From Seison nebaliae (Eukaryota; Rotifera; Pararotatoria; Seisonacea; Seisonidae), in contig JALJEE010000206.1 of the NCBI GenBank assembly GCA_023231475.1, forward strand, positions 22,810-86,809: a stretch of DNA of 64,000 nt, in the 5' to 3' direction. The notes under the pieces are model-generated. The model ran no database searches and was not told the DNA's origin. It saw only the letters and a list, made by a program, of their open reading frames with translations. Positions 1-15,000 of the stretch are shown here, in pieces (the stretch's first letter is position 1; every line of letters starts with the position of its first letter). The position numbers and the translations under genes were made by a program.

Positions 1-3000
1 GAAATTGACGAATGCTTCCATCTTTTCTTTGTCATCACCTTCAGTGACGATTTCGTAAAGGAATTGACGTTTCGACTCTTTGATTTGTGGAGCATTCCAT
101 TGTTCAATATGACTCTCTTTAATTTCGAAGTAGACTCGTTCAATACGATTTGCACCGCCCATTATCTCAATACGACCAAGATTCGATTCGAAATATGTTA
201 AGAAACTACCGGCAATTTTCATGATTCTCTCCATTCGCAGATCATTACTGATATGTTCGGAAAGATTTGTTAACAAGACTGCCAAATTGAAACCGATCTC
301 TTTCGCCGGATTATGGAATCGTTCTGTAAATTCAACAATATCGATCTTCCCATCAGATGTCACATCGACACAAGTGAGAATATAATCGATCTCATCACTC
401 GTGTACATTTTTTGTGCTTCCATCGCTTGACGGAATTCTTTGGGTGAAATGAATCCGTCATTATTTGCATCGAATTCTTTAAATGATTCGGATGTGGTGA
501 GATCTTTCATTTTTAAGAAGATGTCAAAGAATTTGAGAACCATCTCCAAATTAGCCTGAGATTCGACTAATGTGTCGACCATCTGTTTACCAATTGGTCC
601 GTTCATCACATTTCCTTCTAACATCGACAATAACATGACAATCATATCTTTCTGCAAATTCATCAATTCTCTCAATAATTCAATTTGTTTTGGATCTTTT
701 GATAATTTATGTTGCATATGAGCGAATATATAAAGAAATCCAGAAATCGCATCCCACAAACGAGAATGAGCGAGAGCTAATTGATTACCCAAACATGGTC
801 CTTGTACATATTCGGTGAGAGTGTTAAACACTTGAGATGCGACGGTGATTGCACGACAGAAATTATCTTTGCCATGACAATCGACCGTTTCTTTCCCAGA
901 ATAATGCCAATAAAAATCCATGATTGATTCCTGCAATCGCAACAGATAATCGACGGAAGAAACGATGATATTCACCGTCGCATTATTTCCTGGTTGTGAT
1001 CGGAGATAATTCTGGAAATCCAAATTGTGGCCTTCGCACAAAAGTTGAAGGAAACGGAATAAGGCACAAGTGAAATCGGAATCGGATAAATTTTTTGTGG
1101 CCGTACTAAATGAATCGGCACCGACACCTAATGCTTCTGCTTTTAATCCACGTTCGAACGTATCCAAATCTAACACCGAACATTGTGACATGAGACCAGC
1201 CACTGAAATGAAGAAATCCATATCTTTCCTATCCTGCAGATGATGGAGCATTCGTGCTTGCACATTAGTATTCCCACCGTGAAGTAAAGAAATGCCCAAA
1301 TTGATCGTCTTCTCTAACATTTCCGAATATTCGCCGTTACATGCTGATATATAAAGTAACATCATTTCAGCCGCTCCTCGATGTGCCAAACGACCTTGTT
1401 CGTGTAATAATTTTAATTTTTCCATTTCTGATTCTTCTAAACTCTTCTCGTCATCTTCATCCTCTTCCACTATCACACAACTGTCACTAAATGCTTCTGT
1501 GAATTTAACAAATAATTCATCTTCCGTCTGAATACAAGCTAATGATGATGTGGGAGCAGCTGGTGGTGGAGCGAATGTTCCTTCACCATCAATGTTAATA
1601 GAAGGCGATTCTCCGATCGTCTCCAAATTAGCAGAACGAGCGAAACATTTTATCAATTGTTTTAATGGATCATTATTGGGAATGATAATTTCATTCGCTT
1701 CTCCCTCAATCTCTTCTTCTGTCGTCTTATCATTCGATACATTTTGCTCCGCATTTCCATCCACCGGTTGTACTTCATTCACAATGTTCTGAGGAACACC
1801 ACCACTTTCTGCCGTTCCCAAAATCGCTGAAGTAGATCCAAGAAATGTAGTTTTCTCTTCTCCATCTCGATTCTTCTTGACATTCGCATCGTCGTGAAGA
1901 TGAGAAACGATATTTGCGGAACGATTCTCTTCGCTTTGGAGGAAATGTTGATGATATGCATTTAAGAACAAATTAATCGCTCGGTGTTTGGGAACGGAAT
2001 GCAATGCTGCCATTCGGAAACATGCGACAACTGCTCGTTTCCTTTGACTGGTGATCAATCGTTTCCAAGTGCCCAATCGACGACTATGTGGATGTTCGAC
2101 CATGTGCAAATAAAATAAAACTTTCGCCATCCTCAAAATCATTCGAACATTCTCTGCTATTCTCTCTTTCTTCACTTCCGGATTATTCTGTTTCGCTATC
2201 ACATTCATCTCTTTGTTGGGTCGATCACCGATCTTCATATAAAGTGTTCGTTGCCAATTATGTTTCTCTTCAATATTCATTTGCTAATCATCAATCAAAT
2301 ATATTATGATATTGAGAAATTTGAACGAACCTGATCATTCTGTTCAACACGATGTCGTAACATCTCTTCGATCGTTTCCTCATTATCTTTCTAAAGGAAT
2401 TCAATTCAAATCCAATTAATAAACGTTCATCAAAACATGTAGTCGTCATTCCATCATATCTCAATTTAAATCATTATCATCATATAAGACAACATTAGCA
2501 AGAAACGACAAAATAAAGAAACATATTAAATTCAGTGAGAAAATAAGGAGAAGGGAATTCTTTATTATTGTTTTATCATTACATTTCTAACCATATCTAA
2601 ATTCTTCCTCTAAATTTATGTATTTCGAATACTTTCTTCAATTGTTCAACAACAATTTGTTCTCCTGATTTTATCCTCATTTTAACCTCATTTTATGTTC
2701 AATTTATCCTTTATGGATAATCTTTCTACTATCATTTGAGAAAAAAAGAAAATTTTTCAATTACATAAAAAATTAAAATAGACGGAAGAAATTGGAAAAT
2801 GGAAAGAGAAGGAAATTTGACGATCCAGAGAATTCGTGCAATTATTCAATCGTGCTAAAAATGTTGTCCGTATCGGCTTAGAGGAGGAAAATATTTTATT
2901 GAATATAGAGAAAGAAGAATCTTCATATGGTACATCAGCGGAAAGATGAAAGAATTAAAAGAATTTTCAAACATTTGTTTAATAGAAGACTCATGACAAG

Positions 3001-6000
3001 AAGAAGCGTTATTTAACTGTCGTCAATCAGTGACCGATATAATAATCGAATAAGAACAATCAATGATTTCTTGAGACATACATAGAATTCTCTTTTTTTT
3101 TACCTTAATTTCAAATTGGATTTCATCTTCCGATCCGTGTTCAGTAAGTTTATAAATCTCGACTATTTTCGACTATGTGACAATTGATGAAGGAGAGAAA
3201 TGTGAATGAGATTATTGAAAAATCAGAAAATCTCCATCAATAATTTCCGAGAATGTAGAAATAAAGACTAACATTGATGAGATGTTGTTTCGTTATTTGC
3301 ATCAGTTCTCTTTCTTTTCCGCTGAACATATTCACTCCAACTGCCAACAACCGTTTCACACACGCCACATTGAGACTGATAAATTTGTTCATTAATGACG
3401 GTGGTCCATTATCGGATGATGCATTCCGTTTCTTCCTTTTCGACGTGTTCGATGATTTTAGTGCTGGTTCATTATTCCCGTCAACCATCGACTTATTCTG
3501 AATATTTGGATTGATCAATGCCATATGATCGATGTTGTTGATGGAAACATAATTCAATTCTTCCCGTTTGAAATATTTACTGCGACACCATAAAGTAAAT
3601 ATTTCGGAGACATGTCGAAATAATTCTTCAGCTGAATTATTCGGATCTCGCAACCAATTGATACGTAACTCGTCCACATATTTCATCATGAGTGGAAAGA
3701 AAGCATAAATATCTCTTATTAATATTTCATATTCCTGAAAATTGAGAATAAGATAAAATATAATTATTTATTAACCTTAATTAATTCTTCTTCAAAAGCC
3801 TCACGATCTGCATCGGTTGAGAATCGTCCACTGATTTTGAGGACGCCTTCCTTCTCATACAATTTCGATGCTTTTGTCGACGCCGCAATTGTGACGGGAA
3901 GGAAACTACTTTCCAATGCTTCAGATGTTGAATTGAATATGATGGATTGAGTACATGCAGCAATATTCTTCATCCATGGTGCATCAATTACATGGAAATT
4001 GGCTCTGATCAATTGTAGAACATAATTGAGAACTTGATGTAAATGTTTCGATCGGACAGAACTTAAACAACTCGAATTTGATGGTTCTACCGAAATTGCA
4101 CTAAATTCAAATTTCTAAATATTTTATAGAAGAAAATGAAATTAACTGTTTCAACGGAATGATTGTAGAATCTTTCCGTTCATTCTCTTCTGTTGGCATT
4201 ATCGTCGATTGACTCCTATCTCGACTACCACGAGAATCAGGACCATCATGCCACCAGAAGGCTAGATAAGAACATAACATGGGTAAAATGACATCTACGA
4301 CATGTGGGGCGACGTCATATTGTCCACTGTAAGTGATGACAAGCTCTTTGATCAAATCGACTTGTTTGGGGAGATCGGGAAGGTTTGCTTTCAATTTATT
4401 CATAACATCTGAAAATTTGAAAATGATGGATTAAAAAATGAGAAGAAATGAGAACCTTGTGCTTCCAATGAGAAATCTGATAAATTTGAATTATTCAGTC
4501 CGAACATTATCGATTTAGGTGACAAATGTAATCGTTCTGGTTCCAAGAACGGTACGGGAAAACACGAAGCAAAATGTCCTAAACATTCTCCGATTAAGGC
4601 TCGATGTCTTGATAGATCGTCAATAATCCAATCTTTCGATACATATGAAGAACCTTGAGTTCCCAAGATCCATAACGCATTCAAAATTTTGTAACATGCT
4701 GTCTGAATCTCGTCAACTAGAGCATCATTACCATGGCCCATATGTGAAAGGTGTTCAAACAACGTAGCTAAAGTTGGCAAGAGAGCCATGTTGATATAAT
4801 CGAGTCGAGGACCGCCTCGTTGTGCAGTTCCTCTCATTTGAGAGAATTTTTGCTCTTGAAGTCTCATAACGGTGGAAGAAAGATCTTCAGCAGCATTTGT
4901 AAAAAACGGTAATAAAGACGCTCTCACCATTTCCCCACTATTTACAATGACACTCTTGGCATCTAATGCACGAACTAGAGCTTGTAGACAACGAACAGCG
5001 ATTGCGATGTCGTTGGAGAAAGTGGAAAATTTGACACGAACTAACGACGCCAATTTACAGAATAACATACAAGTCATTTCTTTCTCTTTCGTTGATGCAT
5101 AGCCGGAAGCATATTTCTTTGTCGTAGTCGCCACAAAATAGAGACGATGAGTCATGAAATATTTCTCAATTAATGGCAATACAACTTTCCCGAAGAATTT
5201 GACGTCGTCACGAGAACCGCGAAAACTGGTTTGTCTCGAATAAGTTGAACAATCTTTTAACAAATTCATACTGTAACCAGCACGATCCAAATATTCTAAT
5301 AATTTCTGTAATAACGTATAAGCGAAACGTGAAGAATGACCAGATGGATCTTGACCTGATCCACCGAATGCCGTTGTCTGTACCGTTTCTACCGGTAACT
5401 TTAATCCAGGTGTATTGGCAACATTTGCTGATTCGACAATTGCTGAGAGAACATTTGTATGTGATTGTCGTGATTGATTTTCGGAAGTGGACGAATGTTC
5501 ATTATTTGAATTCATTTCATTCTGATTTCTAATCGATTCTCGTTTACTTAAACGATATCCAACCATTTGAAGGATTTTCAATAAATTCTGATATTTCTGT
5601 CGATCTTCGATCTTCTCTAAATCAGTCAACAAATCATATGGAACTAGTTTGGGATGGACACCACCCGATTTCTTCTTCTCGAAATATTTACAACGTTTAT
5701 CCACAAAATCATGATGAGCATTTTCACTAAGAATTTCGACTAATCTTTGCATTTCTCTCGTTAATGTTATTGTCGATAAATCTAACGGTTTGGGAGTATA
5801 TGTCGAATAATCATTAGCTGTAGCTAATTGAGAAGGTCGACGAATGTTCGATGTACTGGTGGATTGTAAACCGTTATTACCGGTCGTTCCTCCATCACCA
5901 CCATCATTGACGGAAACGTTCGGCATTTCACCACCGCCTGTCTTCTCTAATCGCCATCCAATTTTCATCATCACTTTGAGACCGAGTAATGCGATATATT

Positions 6001-9000
6001 CATAATCATTCCGAATCTTCTCATTTAGACGATTATAATGAACTAAATTTGGATGTTGTCTTTCTGTTTCATTGAGAATGTCACCGAAATTCCAACCGTT
6101 TTCCATCTAACAATTAAATTATTTGAAATTAATCGATCGACTCTAACTTGTACTTGACACCATATATCATGTTGTTGTTGACCGAATATGGTAACGATGT
6201 GAGACATAGATGAAGTGAGAGAAATATTCTCCACATTAATCGGAGTTCCTAAAGAGAATTTATTTGTTGCAACATCTGGTTGAATGAACATTGACTCCTC
6301 GTTCACGAATGTGTTGATGGAAGTTGAAGTTAGTGAATAATCTGGTGAGAGTGAACATCCGATCGCCGTTAGACATGGCAATGCTCTACTGAATAATTCG
6401 GCATCGTCCTTTTAGAGAAAAATCGAAAATTTCAGAGTTAAATAATTCGTGGTGAGAGTTTATGTAAGAAATGATTGGTGATATTAGAAAAAACGAGAAG
6501 AAACAACAATATACAGAGAAACACACACGCATAGGAAGAATTATGACACTGATGGTGAAATGATGAAGGAGGAAAAAAAACAGAAGAGGAAACCAAATTC
6601 AAATATTTTGAATACTGACCGATGTGCTCATGATCTAATGAGGAGAGAAAGAATGTCGAAAGTTGTATATGATTGTGCCATGAGAAATTAATGGTTTTAT
6701 GAACACATGCATTCAAATGAAGACAATTGAAAAGAGAAAGCAAATTTATCGAAAATGTTCAGGAATGGGAAAATGAAAAAAAAACCTTTTTCGCCAATGC
6801 ATCAAATATGGCCGTGAATAATATCATGGTAAGTCGTCGTTCTTCTTCTGATGCCGTACCGAGAATTGGACTACCATCTCCACTATAATATTGTCCGCAC
6901 CGATTATACCACAAGGTGAGAACTCGGAGAATGACGGCGGTATAAGGCAATGCCGAACTATTCGCTTTCGTCTCCTTTTTCGATTGACTGTTCGATTGAT
7001 TCGTCTTTTTCGTAATGGTGTTCACATTCGAATCCGTTAATGCACTAACATCAGCAGATATTTTCTTTAATAATTTCGTCATTAATGATGGTGGAATTTC
7101 ATTTGTAAATGCAACGAGAAAATTAGAAACGACATCTAATTGTCCTTTAGTCAACGATTGACATTTACATAATCGATATATGGTGTGTAATGTGGCTTGT
7201 AAGAGAACTTGTCGATATTCAGCATCGGCAAACATCTCCGAATGCTTAATTAATAAAGGAAGAACCGAATTTCCTAAATAACGGTTAATGGCGAGAGCGG
7301 AATCGGCATCAGCACCTTTCGCTTGATCTAATATGATAGCGATTCGCATATCATGAAGGAAAGAATTCTCCAATAATCTGAATAACATTTCACGTTCATT
7401 AACTCCATAAACACGATCAAGAAATGTGACAACGGAAGATTTGTGTGGTGGAACGATTCCTGGTAGAAAATAAATGGGTGAAATTATTTCTTCAATTCGT
7501 GGTGGTTTTATTGGTTGACTCCTACTATTTGATGTCGTTGTAATTGATGTATTCATTTGAGAATTGTATGCTTGGAAGCCAACCATAGGAATGATGAATC
7601 TCAATGATAAAATTCCTTCTAAATCTTCCATACTTACCAACGACCGTAAAATTGCACGAGCACGAACCGAATCACTTCGTCCTTGTTTTATCGTTTCTTC
7701 CGAAGGTGCACATTTACCCAACAGATCAACTAACGTTGAATAGAAAGTAAGAACAGCACCGCCAACATCAACATAATCTTCATCATCTTCTGGTGGTAGT
7801 ACACTGAGATTGTATTGAGAGGCGGCTACTCTCAAATGTTCGATATTCTCATTTTCGAATGCTTGTTCTATTGCCACTTTCAACGCGATATTACTCGACG
7901 ATTGAGCGATTGCAATTGCGATACTCATATTTATTCCGTCTTTAATCGCTCGTAACAATCCACCACCTTCACCACGTAAAGCTGGTCCCAAACATTCCGG
8001 TCTTCTTATTAATAGTCTAACTACTAAATTTGCATTCTCCTCTACCGAATCTCCATTGACCCAAACACAGAATCGAAGGAAATCTAAAAACCGTTCACCT
8101 TCCACCGGATCCCAACCAATATCTGGATAATTCTTCAACAATAATTCCGCATTGGATTGTAGTCCAGCTCTTGATAAATATGCTGTCACTTTCTCCAAAT
8201 GTGTATCTGACAAGGCTAAAGCCAATTCATTATTATCCATCAATGATGATGATGCTACGTCTAAAGGACAAGAGCCACGAAGTGAAGGACGTGCAAGTAA
8301 CATGTCACTATTATCGAGAAGATAAGCGAGATGTTCGAACATACCTCGTTGATTATGACCACTCGTCCGACAGAAATAACAAAGAAATTTACAACAAACT
8401 ACAACTAATGCCGTATTGTCATCTTTAGTGGAAGTTGCACTTTGAGTTGTTACGGGATTGGATTGTGTAGTAGTAGCTGAGATAGTTACATCATGAAATT
8501 CAGTTTCAGCTATTCCTGGTTGAAATGATGGTGGTGCATGTGGCGTTATTTGAATAGCTGGAGTTTGCATTTGTCCACTCTTTGTCAAGTTTTGTTCACT
8601 ATGAGAAATGGCGATGGGAGGAGAAGAAACTGGAGGCGGTTGAGGCTGTTGAGTGATATGCTCGGCCTCTTGTTGTTTCGTTCGATTTAACCAGTTAACC
8701 ATCACTGCCATCACTGTCTCATGGACACAGAGACATCTCATTAATTCAGGATGTTGATAAAACACTTTATTATCCATCAATTCATTAAGTGATTGTCTCA
8801 TAATATTCTCTTCATCTGAACTCATTTGAACTTGTAATAAACTACGAACGATTGCTAAAGATCTCAATAATCGATTAACATCTTTTATACTACTCGATCC
8901 GATCACATAAGTCTTTGCTAAACTATCACTTAATTCTCGAATTCCGTTATATTGACGATAAAGTAATGCGAACATTTCACGTATTAAATCATGATCTTCA

Positions 9001-12000
9001 ACCATACCGTCATTCGCCCATCGTTTCACCGTCTCCACCATCACACGAGAGAAATCGACTTTGGGTGGAAATACGGAAGAATTGTCATCGGTAATAAAAC
9101 CGTCGTTTATACCACAACATCCACTCACCACCGCATTAGCTAACTGATCTGGTAATGTGGTGGTAGAAGCCAATAATGCTGCAGCTTCTTCATCTTCCTT
9201 CGATCGCGATTCTTCAACCGCCAAATAATAACTCGTATTAATGACGTTTCGATGAAAATTTTGAATTGATTCAATTAAAGATTCGTTCATGACAAATCCC
9301 TCCGAATCATCCACATCTTCTTCTGATGCCATTTTAATAATCATATTCATTTGATCTTTAGCTGGACATCGAAATTCTTTCGTCTTCTTTGCCATGATGG
9401 CTGGTGCTAATGTTGAATGTTTCAGTTCATTATATCTCAATTTCTGATCTGATTGAATATCAGAAACGAATTGAGAACTGTAAGAGACAATCGCTTCGAT
9501 TTTATGTCGGAGAATTAGATCACATATTCGTTGTAGGATGTAACAAAGGCGTAATTTTATTGGTTCGTCCAACTGCATTTTGAGGAGACCGAGACCTGAT
9601 CTCAATACGGAACATTCTTCGATATTTGGTGGGGGAAATAATTGAGGGTCTAAAATTGACAAAATTGACGCTAATTCGATATTGGAATAAACGCCCATCA
9701 CCAATAAATAATCGAGTAATTTGAGTAAAGGAACGAAATAATAGACGAATGATCCACCTGTCGGATCACGACAAGTTAATGCGCCATGTTGACATTTCGC
9801 TATCGCTTCAATGAGAGATAAGAGCACATGTTTCTTTAATTGTTCAATGGGGAAATATGGTGGCAATAGAATGGTTTGAGAACTCTCTTCAACTTCATGA
9901 TGATCGACATGTTTCTCAAATTCGATTTGTTCAGGTCGAATACCGATGGATGGTGTATTAGTTACGATATATGCATCAGTTCTCGTCACTTCATTCCCAT
10001 CTTGATATAATGTCAATTCAGATAATTCTTCAGTTAATGGACAAATCATTTCAGTTTGAGTAACTGCTCGAACATTACTCAAACTGCGTAAATGTAAAGC
10101 GATAACTAAATCGTGGAACGCTCGTCTCAAACTACCAGACATTGAATGATTCTTCAATGCATACATCAATTGTTCAGAATCGATTAATCGAGCAACTTCA
10201 TGTGCCATCCGATTGTTTCCGTAGCCACAAACTGCTTCATACAATTGTAGTGTGTGTTTATAGAATTTGCACATTTTCTCATTCTCATTCAACTCCAAAA
10301 TATCCATACAAACATCATCTTCAGGAATATAGATTCCGTGCATTTGTGTTGCATCATCTGCGAGTACACTCCAACCGCGCATTTCACTCATTCGGAGGGT
10401 GTGAACTCTCAACATCGGATTTGGTGCTCTTGCCCAATACGAGAAAGCTAACGATTGAGCACATAAACGAGGTGGACAGAAACATTGCAAATGTTTCCCG
10501 AGTGATGGAAAGAGAGCGGCGGATAATGGTAATCGTCCTTTCAATCTTCCTAATTCGAATTGAATCGCTTCTCGTGCAGTAAAATCTATGAAGACGGCGG
10601 GATAAAGTAGACAACCTGGTTCTACTTGTAAGGTGAATGGTAAATCACGTCCATTAATATTAAATGATAAAATACCAGTCGTCGTATTTAAAATGCACCA
10701 GACGAGCAAACCTTGTGCTGATGTATGTCGTGCAGTGGCAGATACATTTCCACTACTTGCATTTCCTGCGTTATCCATATTGGACGATGAGTAATTTGGA
10801 TTCGGTTGACTATTGGCACGACTACTCATTTCAAGAGAGTTGTATGCATTCATCAAATCGGAACAATTTACCAGAAATGAACTTCGACGGATGGTTGACA
10901 CACCAGAATCACTCATAATTGTGCAGACATTGGGCAAATATTTACTGCTCAATTTCTGGAGACTCAACATTCCCATATCCGGTGGTGCTCGAAAATCTGG
11001 AGTAATCCAACCGACCATGACGTTAGCGGAATCCTGACTGGGAAAGACACGAACACCAAAACAATATTCATCCACGAAATCGAGTGTAGCTTGAAGTTCT
11101 TGTAATTCCTGTTTGTTCTCATTAGCCACCTGGTATTGTCCTCCTTCACTACGAGTTGTCGATCCCATCAAATTCATTTGGCCACTCTCATTTAATGCAC
11201 CTCCAATTCCTTCACCTCTACTTGAACTTAAACCCAAATTATCCGTCATTCGACCATCCATTTGTGGATCAACAGTCCCTCCTCTTTTCTTTCTCTCTCT
11301 CTTTTTTCTTAATCGATCGAAAAATTTTCCACCACCACCACCACCACCTGTTGATGATGCTATTAATGTTTGATCTCCAACATCCGTCGAAGTAGCACCA
11401 GTAGCAGTGGAGACAGCATCCAAATTATGTTTAGCTGTCAATGTACTTTTAGGTGTTGAAGCTCCTCGGAATTTTCGGTTTCGGGCTCGAAAACGATTTC
11501 TCGCTGCACCAAATCGACTCTGGTCACTCGTTCCCACATTGGCAAATTGTTCGAATGTCGAATATTTTAGCGATTCTTCTTTCTTCTTCTGACGATAAGT
11601 ATCGATAGCTTGCAATTGTCTTTGTTGAGCGATAGCGGATGAGACGAATGTATTATTACAAATAACTGGAAGATTCAATCGAATTAATGTCGTTTCTGTT
11701 ACCACATCAGTTTGAAGAAATGTTTTTGAGATGATTTTCAGACTAGGTGGTGTATGATGATTTTGTGCAATTCTCTCAACATTTATCTTCATCGTATCAT
11801 CTCCAACAACATTGACGAATTTCGGTAACTTTCTCGAATACCACATTGGTAGAGACCGAGTCATATTGACACAAAACGGTGCATAACCTTCTTGTAATCC
11901 ACATTGTGTAAAACATTTCAATGAATTAACATCATTCCCATAATTCACTCGAATGCGTTGACCATCAGATAATGTGAAAGCTGGTAAGAAACCTTCATCG

Positions 12001-15000
12001 TCTGGTAAATGAGAGAAAGCGATTTCAGAACCATCACCATCAATCAATAATTCACCGTTTAAACTAAAATGAACAGTATGATCTTGAAGGTCGAGGAAAC
12101 AACCAATTATATCTCTAATACGCCATTTCTTACCGAACGGTTCTGATTCTTCATTAATCTTTTGTGCCGAACAACCGTCAAACGCATAAGAATTTGATGA
12201 TTCACCTAAAATCTTCGACGCTTTCGTCGACGCACTTGTCCATCCAACCAACACTGGACCATCTGTCAATATTTCCACTTCGAAATACCATTTACCATGA
12301 TAGACAGCGTACGATAATTCAGCGCGATAAGTTCGAAATTTTCTTGTCGGTTTCTTAACTCCGGTGGGAATTGGAGTGGAAATTTTCGTAGATGACGAAG
12401 CGATTTGACTCGATTCATGTTCGAGTAGATCTACTTCCAAATTTGGTGAATCGATCAAATATCCGTAGGCTAATAGAGTTCGAACAGTTTCACTTGCCGT
12501 TTCTTTATTAATTCTCTTAATATTTTCATCCACCATATCGTATGGAATGAGATGAGGAGATCGTTTATGATCTTGATTCTCATTCAAACCGTACGTCCAT
12601 CCTTGATTGATTCGATCACGACACCAGACGTTGTGAATATTCTCTCCTAATTTATCTATTAATTTCTCCAATTTCTCATTCAATTGAATATTATTCAGAT
12701 CGAGCGGTTGTGGTTTATAACCGTTTGGTTGGAGGAAATCGTTCGGTAGTTTAATGAATTTTAATCGTTTAGTATCTTCTTGTTTAGGGTCCACACGTAT
12801 TTTGTAACCGAGTGCCAAAATGACTTTGAGAGAATCGAGAGCTAAATTGAAATCATATTGTTTCTCAGATAACGGTAATTTCTCAAACGTTGTGAGACAT
12901 GTGTGAAACATTCGTTGATCATCACGGAAATCTGCATATCGCCAACCGTTTTGTATTTTATTCATACTCCACAATTCATGAATATTTTCCGCCAATTTCT
13001 CTTGAAGACTTTCGATATAATTCGGAACATTAACATGAGACGTGTCGATGGGTTGTGGGATGAATGCTAAATCTTCTGATTGTTTAGCAGGACCGGAGAA
13101 TATGGAACGATGATAATCTCCGAAATAGATACAAGGTTCTATTCGGATTCGTTGCAAATGATATAAACATTCAGAAAAAGGAGCATAATCATCAGATGGT
13201 GGACCATATCTCAAATGACCATGTTCATAACCGAGAAGGAATCGAACTGCTCCTCTTGCTGATAATGATACGACTGGATAAAATGAACCATTTGATGAGA
13301 AAGAACAGAAAGATCCAGGTACTTTATTTCCGTTCAAATAGAAAGTGATCGATGTCAATTTACGATTTGTTGCTGATAAATTTAAAGTACAACCAATGAC
13401 GTCTCCAGATTGGAGACTGGTAGGAGAGAATTGTGGTGATTCTGGTAATGGAAATTCAACACCACCCGTCCATAATGATGTGCCATCAAAAGCCCATGAC
13501 GATAAATCGTCACCAATTCCATGTGAACGGATAATACCGCCACAACCGTCAGAATAACCAGGAAACGGTTTGAAACCAGATGTCGATGCCCAACCAATAC
13601 GCATATGTGGTGGAGTTGAAGTGGTTTGTTCCACCAAATCTACAACCACCTCATAATACCATTTATGATAAGTGTTCTGACTATTCTCGATGCGTATAGA
13701 AAGATTTGGTCTCATACACGCCACATGATCAACAACTTTCGATTGAAATAACAAATCTTGTCTCATCAATAAATTCCAAAGAATCATATTCTGATTTCCA
13801 CGGACTGCCACACGATTTCCTACACACAATGAACATAAAACGTCGAGAACTCTCGGATCTCGAACTCCTCGATCTAATAAAGAAATAATGGTTTGAATAT
13901 GGAATTCTTTAATCATGTTTAATGCTTCTGGACTGTCTATAAGAATACAATGGAACACTTCCAATACTCCAGCACTAGCTTGTTGAGTTGCTAATCGATC
14001 GACTAACCAATCTAATCGATTACTTTGAGCGAATTGTGCACAATTCGATCGATTTCCTTTAATGAGTGCTGCCAATAAAACATATAATTTATCTGAAATG
14101 ACGTCATATAAATCCATATTCTGATACATTTGGGCACCTGTCGGATTACTTCCAACTGGTAAACGACCAGTTGCTTCAGCTGTCGTTGTAACCATAATAT
14201 CAGTGATAACAGGTAATTTCTGACGACATTGAGAGAATCGATCGATCGTTTCTAAAACGAGAGCAATCATTCCTTCTTCCTGGAAGAGATCTTGTCGATT
14301 CCTCAACGCTTTCAATCTCAATTGTCTCGCTTCATGTTCCATATCGTTATGTGGTTGTGCGAAATATGCGATGAGATCATCTAAACTATTAAGAATCTGT
14401 TCTAAACTAATTCGAGGCGGACGATATTCATCCATATAGCCACTGGCACTAATTTCCATAGTTCGTATGAATTTCGTGAATAATCTCGAACATTTCCGTA
14501 TTACGATTGCTGAACGTGATTCCTCTTCTTGTGCACGTGCAACAGTGAAACAATCGTCCATGTGTCCTTCAGCTGCAATCACCACATTCTTCTCTTCCAC
14601 TTTGCCCACTCCACGTTTCTTCGTTTCGAATGTCTCGTATGACACCCAATAATTGGTCGCTGCGTGTTGAAGGAAGAATTGCGTATCTCCAAATTTCAAT
14701 GTCGCTACTCCCATATTATCATCTTGAGTCTCTTCATTCGTTTTCTTCTCGTCTTTGTTTTGACGAATGACGAATGTGATGGCATCAGCCAAAGCAGCAT
14801 TCCGATGAATCAAATATAATCGCCATGAACTTATTTGTTTGTTATTTATCATTTGTGTCAATTCTTCTTCATTTGCACTCTCTGTCATCATTCCCATATA
14901 TCTACCCGATGTTATGTGACGAATACGAACGGTCGTATCCCAAGCTAAGAAACCAGACGCCCATTTCGTTCTAGTATGTTCGATACGCCAGAGTGATCGT

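Noticed and set aside
3237..6381. Separate small minus-strand genes between the two large RyR frames
   Set aside because: Each frame aligns in order to consecutive parts of RyR and joins in phase through 41-65-nt introns, so they are exons of one gene.
10142..10582. Plus-strand open frames opposite RyR
   Set aside because: They mirror conserved RyR coding sequence on the other strand and have no features of their own; shadows of the real gene.
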